Positions 36,047 through 46,999 of a DNA stretch of 64,000 nucleotides are shown one piece after another. The translations under genes were made by a program, and so were the position numbers. The stretch spans positions 6,510,001 through 6,574,000 of the forward strand of contig OW051493.1 of NCBI GenBank assembly GCA_932521035.1, given 5' to 3'. The stretch is from Oscheius dolichura. Taxonomy: Eukaryota; Nematoda; Chromadorea; Rhabditida; Rhabditidae. Below the pieces are notes generated by a model that did not search any database, was not told the DNA's origin, and saw only the letters and a program-made list of their open reading frames with translations. How positions within the stretch are numbered: position 1 is the first letter of the stretch; the number at the start of each line of letters is the position of its first letter.

Positions 36047-37976
36047 ATGTGCGGACGACTGGACGACATCTCGTTCGAAGTGAAGTGAGTCGCGTCTCGT
36101 GTGTTGATCCTCGGCGACAACCGTTGTTGATCAACTACCGTCTCCGGGACGACCGATTATTTTCAAAATTATTTGCAGGGAAGAAGGCAGCGCCGAGGAG
36201 AAGCCTCCGTACTCCTATGTGGCCCTGATCGCCATGGCCATCGACGCCTCGCCGGACAAGAAACTCACCCTGGCACAGATCTACCGGGTCTGTTCTCTTC
36301 TTCCTTTCTAGGGCACCCTGGGCTATTTTCTGGGTAAGGCATCCTCCGGTGCCATCTTTGTCGGGCGGCCTTTTGATTATTAGACTGTGAACTTTTGGCT
36401 CAAAGGGGGCGCCCCAGAGAGCCAGGGCTTTCTTCCGCCGCCTCATCCTCCGTTTCCAGTACATTGACAAACGGTTCCCGTACTACCGGATGGCCGACGT
36501 GAAGAAGAGGCAGGGCTGGCAGAACAGCATCCGACACAACCTCTCCCTCAACGACTGCTTCGCCAAGAGAAGTCGTGACGGGACCAGTCGGGCCAGCGAC
36601 AGGAAGGGCAACTACTGGACCCTGACGGCCGAGTGCCACCAGATGTTCGAGAATGGTAACTATAAGAGACGGTAAGCAAGTGGCATTAATCTACAAGGTG
36701 GGGGTCGAAAGGGCGAACTGTCTCATGGGTCAGGAGTCAAATGTTACAGCCCAGAGACGGAAATATTGCGCGCGCGATTAATTTCAACAACCGGGGAAGG
36801 GCATGAGAGCCGCCATTCACATTTTATAGTTTTAGGAGACTGAAGAAGGTCCTCCCCTCTCCTCTGCCCAAGGCCTACGACCTCGCCGCCCACCACGACC
36901 AGTTGAACTACTGGAGGACCTTCCAATTGCACCAGATGAACCAGCGACTGGCTCCGATGCACCTGTTGAACATGCCGATGTTGAATATGCACATGCTCGA
37001 CCACCCGAACGGGATGCTGGATCCCAATCTGCCAAACATCTCCTACTCCGGCTCGTTGGGCGCCGGTCAGCTGAATCCCTTCGACTTTACTGGCTACACC
37101 TCGGCCTTCTACTCCACCATGAACCAGGTAGATCATTCTTTTAACCCATTCGTTCCTAGGCGTCCAAAAATGGACGATTTTTGCCTTGGTCCCCCCTTTG
37201 GTGATTTTTGGGAAAATCGGAAATTTTTTTTCTCGAGAAAAACACTTTTCTAGGGGTATTCGTACCTAAAAAGCAAGGATCAGTGGTTAGTTTCCGCGAT
37301 TTCCCTCATTTTTCCCTTATTCCGAGCAATTTAAAAAATTAGGTTTGAATTTATAGCGCGGAAGCAGGATGAGAGTAGGTTCATTCGATGGCGCCTCTCG
37401 CCTTCTACTAAGAGAATTCCTTTCTTCAGTTTGAGAGTGTCACAGTGAGGGATCGACAGCGTTTTAACCGAGTTAAGCCTTTTCCTAAAAGCCGCGGCAA
37501 TCCGACCGAATTGGACCGTTTATAGGAAAAAAGCTTAATTCTGGTAAAACGCTGTCGATTCCTCACTGTGACACTCTCAAACTGAAGAAAGGAATTCTCC
37601 TAGTAGGCGGCGAGAGGCGCCATCGAATGAACCTACTCTCGTCTTGCTGTAAATTCGGCCCTTGGAAAAGTATTTTACAGGAAAAGAATTTTTTGAAATA
37701 GCAAATTCGGGAAAAAATGGGTTAAAGGATATAGTAGAATAATTTCAGAATTTATCGGAAGTAGAGGAGATCAAGCCGGCCACGGGAGAATTGACCGTCG
37801 GGATGGATAACTCGCCCGCCACGTCGGCCAGTATGGAGGGGAATAACCAAGAGGTACGGAGATTGGCGGGGAGGAGAGCAGTGAGAATCTTTCAGCCGCC
37901 GACCTACCCTCTGCCCAGCTATATCTGGCCGAATATGGAGGACTACCCCTTCCCGAATGCCCCTCCAAATCCTTGA
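36047..37976 (+). CDS. Forkhead (Fox) transcription factor
   Basis: The exons are 36047-36084, 36179-36287, 36460-36671, 36836-37127, 37749-37853 and 37896-37976, giving 278 residues in consistent phase. The forkhead domain begins [20 protein letters not shown] and continues [18 protein letters not shown], with recognition helix [18 protein letters not shown], then [20 protein letters not shown] and a basic RRRLKK wing end. The domain carries extra residues before the recognition helix (RMADVKKRQ instead of the shorter RENKQ type) and a Ser/Arg insertion in wing 1 ([11 protein letters not shown]). The C-terminal region is Met/Leu/Pro-rich and ends in a Pro/Tyr tail. The best guess is the FoxE/FoxL-like group, not assigned further. 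It acts in the nucleus. The 621-nt intron 4 holds a large foldback repeat. Confidence 0.88.
37363..37648. repeat. Foldback element with ~125-bp arms in forkhead intron
   Basis: The left arm (about 37363-37492) and right arm (about 37525-37648) are near-perfect complements: GATGAGAGTAGGTTCATTCG and CTTTCTTCAGTTTGAGAGTG both recur inverted, with scattered mismatches and a ~30-bp loop. Related half-sites (CACTGTAACACTCTCA, ATCGAATGAGCCTA) lie at 49550-49720. This is a MITE-like foldback family, or a source of long double-stranded intron RNA. Confidence 0.85.
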
Positions 37977-38638
37977 GACTCCCCGTCCCCCACTCACCCC
38001 GACGTGTTGTTTAATTGTCCTCTGACAGTCCTCCACCTGTCTCCGTACGGTCCCCAGGGCCTTATGGCTCTGTTCCAGCTGTCTCCCCTGTTCCTGGACC
38101 TTCTTCTGTAGTCTCTCCATCTCTCCTCTCTGTAGTTCTAGCCTCTCTATAGTTTCCTGTCTATTTAGTGTGAGTAGTCTCCCACCTTCCGCGCTGACTC
38201 TGACCTTCTCGGCGGCGGGACTCGTCGTCTGTATCCTCTCCCGGGCCTTGTCCAGCTCCGAGTGGCAGTTGACTATCGACTTTCGCATCTCGGAGACCTT
38301 CCTCTCCGACTCGTTCTTCTGTAGTTCGTACTGTTGTTCCATCTTCTTTTTGTGCTCAAAGATTACTGTAAATTTATTTATTCCCGGCTCCAATCAGTTC
38401 AAAATACCCTTGAGTTTGGAGAATATGCTCTCCGAATTTGTATGACACTTTTCGAGGTCGTTTCCTGTAATGTTGTCCTGTTTTCCGGGGGAATGACTGA
38501 CTCACTGGCGCTTTGGATAACTGTCCCTAGCTGAGATCGATGGCTGGAATAGGAGTGGAGGAGGAGGAGGAGGAGAACGGCTATGCCGACACGATAGAGG
38601 AGCAGCGGAGGCGGAGAGACGCCTTGCACTCGGAACAT
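37977..38638 (-). CDS. Type II membrane coiled-coil protein (GOLM1/CASC4-like)
   Basis: Reading from ATG at 38638: a short basic-flanked N-terminus, a signal-anchor with a run of leucines (GIAVLLLLLLHSYSSH), then an uninterrupted coiled coil. Two introns of about 45-50 nt join in phase: QSA|RNDLEKCHTNSESIFSKLK|VIFEHKKKMEQQYELQKNES. Heptads continue to ERLQKKVQEQGRQLEQSHKA and end near DCQRTIKQHV. The arrangement, with a tiny cytosolic tail, one TM and a lumenal coiled coil, is that of the Golgi proteins GOLM1/CASC4; sequence identity could not be established. The true C-terminus is unclear, because the open frame runs on into the antisense of the last forkhead exons; I stop the model at the forkhead stop. 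Confidence 0.5.
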
Positions 38639-41600
38639 AGCACCATGGGTCTGGAAACATTTTGGAGGATAAGTAAGGGAGGAGGAGGATGGACAAGGAG
38701 AGAGACAACCAGTCAACGGGGATTGTATTTGACCAGCTGTAGGGGCCACATTTTGGCTGGGTCAACTAGGGTGCGCCGAGGGCCGAGTTCTGGGTTCAGG
38801 GTCTTTAGGACAAAGATGACCCTGCCTGCCACATAGCCTAAGGGCAGGGGATGGAGGACGAGACGGGGACAAGGGGGAAGGTGAGAAGGAGGTCCGCAGG
38901 GGTTGGTCTCGTCCTATTGTCACTCTGTGTAACATAATGGGGCCTGGAACAACTTCGGGAAGTGATCATCTTTTGACTTTTGCGACTCCTTTCAACGGGG
39001 CTCAAGTGTAGTCCGTCCTCCCGGCCACATTCAAATTCCCCTACTGACTGAAAAAAGGAGGGTTGGCGACGTGGCCACCGAGTAAAGAAACTAAGGACCA
39101 CAGTCCGGCTGAAGCTGGAAAAAGCTCGGAAATTAATTAACACGGGGAGAATTATGGCCAGCCCGCGGGCGAAATGAAATCTTCTCTAATTAGAAATTTG
39201 GAATGGAAATGAGGAGGAGAGAACTAACCATGGGGATGAGATGGATTTCTATCCTACAGGACATTCAGGGGGAGGAGACAAGCGGAGCATATTGATGTGG
39301 CTGGCTCGTGGGAATGTAGAAGAATAAAAAGGAAACAATTCCTGGGAAGGTACGGGACAGGACGAGAAGAGGGGGATATGCCCGTAGTGTGGCAGAGTGG
39401 GCAATCCGCGCGAGTAATCCGTTTACCAGTGGCGATGGCACAGCAAACTCTCTTCCCCTCGAGGATCTAATGGAGCGAGATGTCTCTGGGAATTGACTGG
39501 AAAGGTCTCGAGCAGAATTAGGAACACAAGGGGTGTCATGACAATGAATTCTAGAGCAGGCCAGATGGGGAAGTCTGGAGTCTGGGGCCAAGAGGGAGAT
39601 AGACAGGCGGGTGACTTTGGGACGAGGTCGAGGTACCACTAAAAACGGTAGCCATATAGAAATTGGAGGATAGTCGGGAGGATAGTGGAAGTTCTTGGAT
39701 TGGCATATCTTTTAATTTTTCAATTATCGTATCGTATTGATGAGGTAGACTCCGGCAATAGTCAGAATAGGCTATCAAATAACTCGAGTGGTTGGAGGTG
39801 CCCAATCTCGGTATTCAATGATTTATTCGCCCTGGCCGAGCCAGTGTGCTTTTATCCGGGCAAAAATACTTTATTTCTGTTACTAGTGGTTGTTTTTGCA
39901 AAGGAAACGTAGTAGAAACACCAAAAACATAGAGTAGGATGCACTTCTTCAGATTTATTTCCAAAAATGTGAGAAAACGAGGCACGAACGGATAAAGTGA
40001 AGGGATTCCAGGAATAGTGGATTTTGGTCAGGAAATCTCGAGGACTTTTGATATTTTATCAAAGAAAAACGGTACTCTTCCTTGTTTTTTTGTTCAAAAA
40101 GCGAACTTATCCCTTATTTTTTCTCATAATCCCGCTTTTCCCCAAAAATCCACGTCACTTTATCCGTTCGCCGTCTTGTCACCGTTGTTCTCCCGTTTTT
40201 GTTATCACGCGTCGTCCACGACAGAAAACAAAGTGGCAGGTTCTCGGTAGCTGATAAGTGGGGGAGAGAACGGCATAAAAAGTGGATATTCGGGGCAGAT
40301 ACGTCGCCCCGAGGGGGATCTCCCCACAGAGGTCAGTTGGCGGCCAGCCCCAGTGGTCCCAATAGCCCCCCTGCCTCCTTCTCCCCCCTCCTTGAATTTG
40401 CTCCTCTCTCCCTCGCTCATTGGCATCCAGCCAGGCGTGGCGTGAAATTTGAAAAGCCGGCGAGGATATTAGATGCGCAGGGAGGTGTACAGCAGACCGG
40501 ATGGCGCAGTGATCAGGGCGAGCGGCAGGCGAGCCGACGGCGGGGAGACAGCGCAGCCGGCCGAGAGACGGCAGAGCGGGCAGCGGGGGGAGAGTGCGAG
40601 AGGAGGGAGGAGAGGGTCCGTCTTGTGACAAAACCATATCCGCAGAACAAAGCAGCACCGGGCAGACACAGTTCCTTAGGAGCTGGGGGAGCCCCTTGGG
40701 CCGGGGGGATCCGGGGGGCCACGGCTGCCCCAAGGGGACAAACACGCACTCGCCCCACAGCCAGTTCAGTCACACTTTCGGCTGCGCCCTCCCCGCCGCT
40801 CGACTCTTTTTCTCTATCCTCGTCTCTCACACTTCTTCCCTCTTCCCGCAGCAGAAACCAGAAGTCGTGGGAAAAACCAACGAAAAAAACGTTGTCTCCC
40901 TGTTTTTAGGGGCGATTCCCGGTCTTTTTGTCCTTTTTGAACCGGCTCTATACGAGTAAACACATCGTTTTTTTGTTGATTTATACGTGCCTCGTCCATT
41001 TTAGTTTATCATCGGCTCTATTTGTAGACACCTCATTGGCACCGCTCCAAAATCAATAATTTATGATAAGATGATAGCGAAAATGTGATTTTTGTACTAA
41101 AAAAAGGTGTTTTTCTTCTCTTTCCTGTTACGATTCGGTCTATAAAAATTCCACCGCTTCAAAAAAATTAGCTGAATCGTTATAATCGTCCATTATGACG
41201 CTCCACAATGATTGAATACGTTTCTCGACTGAAATAAATGTTTTTCTCAAATTTTAAGCTTCATTACCCTTCTAAATTCTTTCATTTGCCATTCTTATTA
41301 TCCGGCTCCATCAGAGATCGCAGGGATTATGTCTAGCCCCCTTCCTTCTCCTTCGAAGTAAGGAAACCGTAATTAAGCCCTCTTTTTATGCGTAATTTGC
41401 GCACGAATGTAGGAGTTTATTGGTATTATCTCCAATCCTTCGCGACGCTTGATCCCCTCTGTTTGTCGCCCGTCGGATTTGCATTTGGCGTTTTTCCATA
41501 GGGTTTCTTCCAAATTATTTCCTCCTTTTTCGTAACCACCAAATAAAAAAGTAATCATCTAGATTTGCTGTCTCTTTATTCCATTTCGAGACACACTAGC

Positions 41601-42051
41601 AATAACAAAATTCAATTGGCTAAATAAAACAAAACAGGTCGATTATACGGATCAGAAGTTACTCTCCTCTCATTTTAATCCAAGTTTTAATGTTTGGTCG
41701 TCCCATTTTGACTTTTCCCGCGTAAAAAGACACTTTTTATCTCATATGTTTCTATTCATATCGGATGACAAGTTTGCCGAAAAAACGCAAACAATCCGCT
41801 TTCGAAAATCGATGACTGTGTGTAAAACGTAGTTGTTTACGAGAGTGACGAGGTGAGTGCGCTGACCGATGAGCAGAAAAAAACCGCGGGGCTAAAGCAG
41901 TCTTCCATTTCAAATAAGGACTCGGTAAGCTTATAATTTGATCTCATCTCTTTTCTCTTGTATTCATTGCTCTTCGAATTCTCTCAAATACTCGTTTCAG
42001 TCTATGTGTTGGAGGTAATCTATACTTAAAAAAATTGCCTTCCGTGCGTAT
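38639..42051. other. Long intergenic region upstream of CNOT2
   Basis: No gene is supported over 3.4 kb. The 40.2-40.9 kb part is GC-rich with open frames on both strands but no motif. From about 41.0 kb the sequence turns AT-rich. Bases 41880-41998 contain a plausible untranslated exon or intron leading to CNOT2, with a GTAAGC donor at 41927 and a GTTTCAG acceptor at 42000. Confidence 0.45.
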
Positions 42052-44977
42052 ATGAGTTCGGCTGCAACTGATAGACGACCACCTAGCCAGCATTCGTTCT
42101 CAGGCCTACTTCCCCTCAACACCATTATCAACGATAACGAGTTCCCAACACTCGGCGCCCGAGGTAATTCTATTACTTTTCGTTTATTTTTTTCACAGGA
42201 CAAATCAAGTTAGCCGGAATGATCTGGGGTACTTTTGTATTAAAACATTTAAGGGACGCCGTCGAGTGGTGGATTTTCGCCGTTGCCGACAACGAGTTCG
42301 ACGTTTGGCACGCAGTCACAGTCCCCGCTGCCTTTCAAGGCGGACCAGGGAATCAACCATCGAAACTATGGTGAGTTCTGTGAGTAACACGACCTAAAAC
42401 GAAAAGATACAGCTAAAATTGAACGAACGAAGGGTATGGGCCATCATATTACTGTCACACAAATTTAGCATACGCAGGTTTTTTTTGTAACGCGGGATAT
42501 CTTACAGTATTCCCATGAAACAAAGACATTTATTTTCAATCATAAGCGCAAATTTAGTTTGATATGATGGCTCCTTGCTGTCGTTCTTAATATTTTCGCT
42601 GTATCTGTTCGCAGTTGCTCTAGCAGGATAAAAATTCATAAAATTTTGGCTGTGCTTTCTTTATCGCAGTTCAAAAAACTAGAAATGTAGTTTCAACGTT
42701 TATCTTTATTCTTCTCTTTTTTCCAGTTTTTGAATCATAGTGTAAAAGTTTAGCTTGCTCCCCAAAACTAAATAACATTATAAAGCTGGCTTCAACTAGT
42801 TCCTCAGGTATAGAAGGTCCTTATGGGTCCGAGCCTATGCGGATACAATCAAACGTATGGTCTTCAAGTAATTTCTCATCAGGTACATAACATTATTCTT
42901 TTTATTTTTTAAAACTTTCTTATAATGTATTTTCAGCGACGCTTATGCGAAACAACGAGAACCTTCACAATCCAGAGTTTCAAATTCAAAACGAAGATTT
43001 CCCAGCCCTGCCCGGAGCAGTAAATAGCCCTTCTGATCTCAGCAGCATTACGGTGCCGGTGAGTACCGTCTGTCTAGTTACCTTTCCAAAACGGTTTGTA
43101 CTCATAGAAATGCATATTTCGCCCTAGTGAAACTTGTTCAAATGATCAACAAGGGGCTCAAAATCATCCTTGGAAAAAGAACGTAAAGGACGCAATTGCG
43201 TACGGCTTGGGTTTGCAGACGAGCAGCATGACATATTGATAAAAGAGAACGGAAAATATTTTCTCTTTTCAGTCATTGTTGCCCCTCCTTTATTCTTTTT
43301 GACACGCATTGCGTGCTGGTGAACTTATTTACTAAAAGGAGTTTCATAATTTCTGTGTCTCTTTTATCTTTTCCTAATCGGTGTGCTAGAAAAATCGCAA
43401 AGGTAAATTTGTTACGGCCGATATCAAAAAGGTGTTGGCTGAAGTAAAAGTGTTAGGTGGGCATTTCAAGTGAGAAAAGCACTATTAAGAGCATTTCGAC
43501 ACTGGCCCGCCATTCTTTTTTGCCCGTCAAATCGATTCCGTCGAATTAAACGTCGTTCGTGGCGTGTGTTTGCGCAACGTAACCCGGGTTTCGGGAATCT
43601 GTGCATAAAATCTTTTTACAGTTTTATTTCAGTTGGGCCAGGCGGGCGATATGCTGGCGACGGTAGGACACCCGGAAGCCTTGGTAAAGCACAGCGGAGA
43701 GATGAAAGGCATCATCACACACCCAGATGGTTAGCCATTTATTTCTATTTCAGTTTAGTATTAAACGCATGAAATGTATATTCGTTTTGTTTTCTATGTT
43801 CACGGTTGTAACCGCAACCTGTTTTGAAGATTTGCACTACAAATGCCCCTTATTTTCGGCTTTGTTTTATTATAATCGGTGGCTTTTTGATCATGACTCA
43901 CTAATTTGTTTTTGTCTTTCTTTTCATGGTTCAAATATACGTTCTTTGTTCAGGAGAGGTTACGAATATTCCCGGAAAAATGTTGGCCGATCAATTTGGA
44001 ATGGCAGGACTAGTGACATACTTGCGAACAGTAGACAATCCCTCCATTGTTAGCTTAGCACTGGGATATGATCTGACAACACTGGGACTCAACTTAAACC
44101 TTTCCGAGTAAGTGCATTCTATTTTTACCGGCAGATCATCGATTAAAATGTTTTTCACCAAAATACGAATCTATTTGCTCTACGCAAGAGCTTTGGCCCC
44201 GCGTTTGATAATTTGTGGTCGCTCTGGTTTTGAATTGCAAAAACCTCGCCTTTGTTGGAGTAACACATAAATTAACTGTTTTCAGAAGGCATTTATACAC
44301 AACTTTTGGAGGTCCTTGGGCAGACACACCTGTTAGGCCGCACGAATTAGATGTAAAGGTAGGTTTCTTCCACTTTGTTTTCCTTATGTTCGGTCAAAAT
44401 GAACCGTCACGTAACACGGCCGACCCCCACGACGATCGTGTGCTTTTCATGTTTATCCTTATTTCCAGGTCCCCGAAGAATATCTTACCAATGCTCATGT
44501 TAGGGAAAAGCTACCTCCGGTGAAGCTGAATAAGCTGTCAGAAGACGTCCTCTTCTATCTTTTTTACAACTGCCCCGGTGAAGTGTACCAGCTAGCTGCC
44601 GCCTGTGAATTGTATGGATCTCCTTTTCTTGTTTATGGGCCTTCTTTTCTAGATATAGCCGAGATTGGAGGTTCCATAAAACGGACGGTATTTGGTTGAC
44701 GCGGTCGCAATATGGTGGAGTGAAAGAGCAAACTGCCACGTTTGAGAAAGGACAGTACAACGTTTTCGACCCTCTTCAATGGCGCAAGGTACTTATTACT
44801 TATAGATTTGTATATTCTGTTATTTTTCAGATTCCAAAAGAACTGAAACTGGAATACAAAGAACTTGAAGACAAACCGAAGCTACCGGCTCTCTTTCAAC
44901 AAGGCCAGAGTACAAGTAGCACTGTTCCTCCTGGAGCTGCCGCCGTGCAACAACCGCCGCAGCGACATAATACATAG
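42052..44977 (+). CDS. CNOT2: CCR4-NOT complex subunit 2
   Basis: The N-terminal part is Ser/Pro-rich with two NOT-box-like motifs: NDNEFPTLGARG and FQIQNEDFPALPGAV (the family reads IHNEDFPALPG). The conserved C-terminal NOT domain follows: VTNIPGKMLADQFGMAGLV, SLALGYDLTTLGLNLNLSE, FGGPWADTPVRPHELDV, PEEYLTNAHVREKLPPVKLN, SEDVLFYLFYNCPGEVYQLA, RDWRFHKTDGIWLTR, FEKGQYNVFDPLQWRK and LEYKELEDKPKLP. CNOT2 with CNOT3 forms the NOT module of the cytoplasmic deadenylase. There are about 12 introns, one of only 25 nt after IKLAGMIW. TAG is at 44975-44977. The region 43060-43640 holds less certain exons. The gene sits in an AT-rich island. Confidence 0.9.
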
Positions 44978-45413
44978 AGCAGTGGCAGCCCGTCCGATGT
45001 GTAGCACTCGTCTCCGCTGATCACTGTCACGACCTCCATCAAAATTCATCTCTTTCTCCTCTCTTTCCTACCTGGCACACATGAACCCGTGCATTGTCTC
45101 ATTGATCTTTGGTATCGGGTCCCCGTTCCGGGCGTCATATAGTATCTTGTATTGGCCGAGATAAATTCTTCACACTCCAATCCAAAAACAAACTCAGCAT
45201 TTTGCCTTGCGAGTCTCTCATTCTGGTACTATTGACGCGTTTTCTATTTATACATTGTTTGTGATTATTGTCGTCCCTCCTGTTGTGATGATGGTTACTT
45301 TGTGAATTTTGCCCAGTCGAGAATTTGATCGGCGTTATCCACCTAGTCGATTGCGCCATCCGGTCGGGCCGCCTGCCCTGTCTCATTCTATGTAATAAAA
45401 TTTTGATATCAAC

Positions 45414-45593
45414 ATGACTAGAGGATATTATCCCTTTTCGACACGAAACTTCGCTAATGAACATTCCCAAATGGCCGCTTTCCACGAGAACAACGACATC
45501 CGCGAGAGGAAGATACAGGAGCGGGCGAGCAAGATCGAGAATGTGCCGGTGGTGGAGCCGAAGCAGGAGGAGATGTACGAGGATCCCTTCTGA
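45414..45593 (+). CDS. Small intronless ORF, 59 residues
   Basis: MTRGYYPFSTRNFANEHSQM is followed by a strongly charged helix (NNDIRERKIQERASKIE) and an acidic end (EPKQEEMYEDPF). Codon usage is GC3-rich like the neighbouring real genes, and an AATAAA follows 33 bp after the stop. No signal peptide and no TM; no family was recognised. It is convergent with the gene at 45632. It could also be the last exon of a longer gene. Confidence 0.45.
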   Translation: MTRGYYPFSTRNFANEHSQMAAFHENNDIRERKIQERASKIENVPVVEPKQEEMYEDPF

Positions 45594-45618
45594 CGGAGAG
45601 AAGTGCCCTTAGACCTTA

Positions 45619-45631
45619 TTTATTAAATAAA
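45619..45631. terminator. Bidirectional polyadenylation signal
   Basis: AATAAA on the plus strand at 45626-45631 and on the minus strand at 45624-45619 sit in the 38-bp gap between the convergent stops at 45593 (+) and 45632 (-). The two transcripts must share or overlap their 3' ends. Confidence 0.55.
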
Positions 45632-46628
45632 TCATTCCGGACGGGAGTCGAGCAGTCCGGCCGAGTAGGACAGACTCATCTCCAGGTCGGCCCAGCGGAC
45701 GCTGTTTACATCCAACACTGAAACGGGCCATCTCTCAGTTTAGAAGGTGGCATACGGGGGATGAGGGTGGCCTGCTCGGGTGGAATCCGGGGCATCTCGA
45801 ACGAGGCCACGGCCAGCTCCTCGCTGTCCATCCCCGCGTCCGACACCAGGCAGAACTCCATGTGATTCTGGTTCTCGACGTATTGCCACCTTTCGCTTTG
45901 ACAGATGATACTCTGAAAGGAATACTTTGTAGTCAAAAAGGGAGTGGAACCCTTGGTGAAGTTGAATACGATCGGGTCATTCCACACGACTGGCAGGGGC
46001 TGCGACTCGGGCACCCGGCACTCCTCGGAAGTCCAAGAACTTCATCGCGGAAGTCCAAGAACTTCATGAAAGGGCCTCATCTTTCTGTCCATTGAAGGCG
46101 ATGTACCAGTCGACAAAGAAGTGAACTCCTTCGAAGCGTCGCTCCATCAGCGGAGAGTAGGCCGTGTTCCTGACGGCCACTATGGAGATCGTGACGGTGC
46201 CCTCGTCGCCCTCGTCCCCCGGCTCCTCCTGGAATATTTTCTCTTTGAAGAGAGGATGCGTCAACCTCCAGTCTCTCTATCGGCTTGATGGCGCTCCTTC
46301 CTCCTTCTCGGGGCAGAGCCACCGGGGGTTTTTCCTTCCTTGGAGACGAGACGGACGACGTGTCGCTGGCTGTAATCAGTGTCGTTTGATGTTTTCCACA
46401 AACTGACGTGGGATGGACTGGTGCAGGGGCGACGAGAACCCCACGAGATGGTCTCGGTCCTCTTCGTAGTGATTTTCCGAGTCTAGCGATGTGTGTGTCT
46501 GAATGGCTCTTTTGCTCCCCTGTCCACCTCTTGTACCGAGTCGAGGCCGTCGACTCCTCGGTGAACGATCTCGGGCGAGGAGACGCCTCTATGGGCGACT
46601 CCGGCTCTTCGGCTACCGGCTTTCTCAA
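45632..46628 (-). CDS. RPGRIP1L/MKS-5-type C2 domain protein, short
   Basis: From about 46628 downward: a Ser/Arg-rich disordered region ending PVHPTS, joined in phase 0 over a ~115-nt intron to RDWRLTHPLFKEKIFQ, then GTVTISIVAVRNTAYSPL, EGVHFFVDWYIAFNG, VWNDPIVFNFTKGSTPF, HMEFCLVSDAGMDSEEL and AVASFEMPRIPPEQ, ending VRWADLEMSLSYSAGLL. The order of strands resembles the C-terminal C2 domain of RPGRIP1/RPGRIP1L (a VEFKF strand, a FHFSKVI segment, FTVVSDP, and IGRLKVSL at the end), the ciliary transition-zone scaffold. The long coiled coil and first C2 domains of that family are not seen; the decayed LINE begins just upstream. A 22-bp tandem duplication at 46026-46067 breaks the frame between QKDEA and ECRVPE. 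The start is not established. Confidence 0.4.
46026..46067. repeat. 22-bp tandem duplication inside coding exon
   Basis: CGGAAGTCCAAGAACTTCAT occurs twice with a 22-bp period. Because 22 is not a multiple of three, it shifts the frame of the C2-domain gene. No GT-AG intron was found that removes it in phase. Confidence 0.75.
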
Positions 46629-46999
46629 CCCCTCATCGTCCGTTTAAGCGTCTCTAATAAGACAACCGTTTCAATAAGGAATTTTCCTCTTTCTAACGAA
46701 ACAAGCGCTTAATCAAGTCCATTCTCGCGCCTTACGCGGGCATCCGGCTCGTAAGAACTTTATTTCCCATCTGCTAGGGATAGTTTTTCTACCACTTCAT
46801 CAAAAGGAAGCGTTCAGGACTCTATACAGAGCTATCGGAGAGCATATCTTCCTTTGGCCCCTGCTAAAGAGGTCTGCTTCTCCCAAAATACCACACCGCC
46901 TGTTAATCCCCTCTGCTTCTCTCTAGTAAAGTCCGTCTGTTTCTCTCTAATCTACATCCCCATTTTTGGGTGTGAAGCACGTATATAAGTGGAACGTTC

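Noticed and set aside
40199..40909. 236-codon frame (+) with overlapping minus frames
   Set aside because: High GC yields long chance frames on several strands at once; composition is low-complexity and there is no motif, splice chain or start context.
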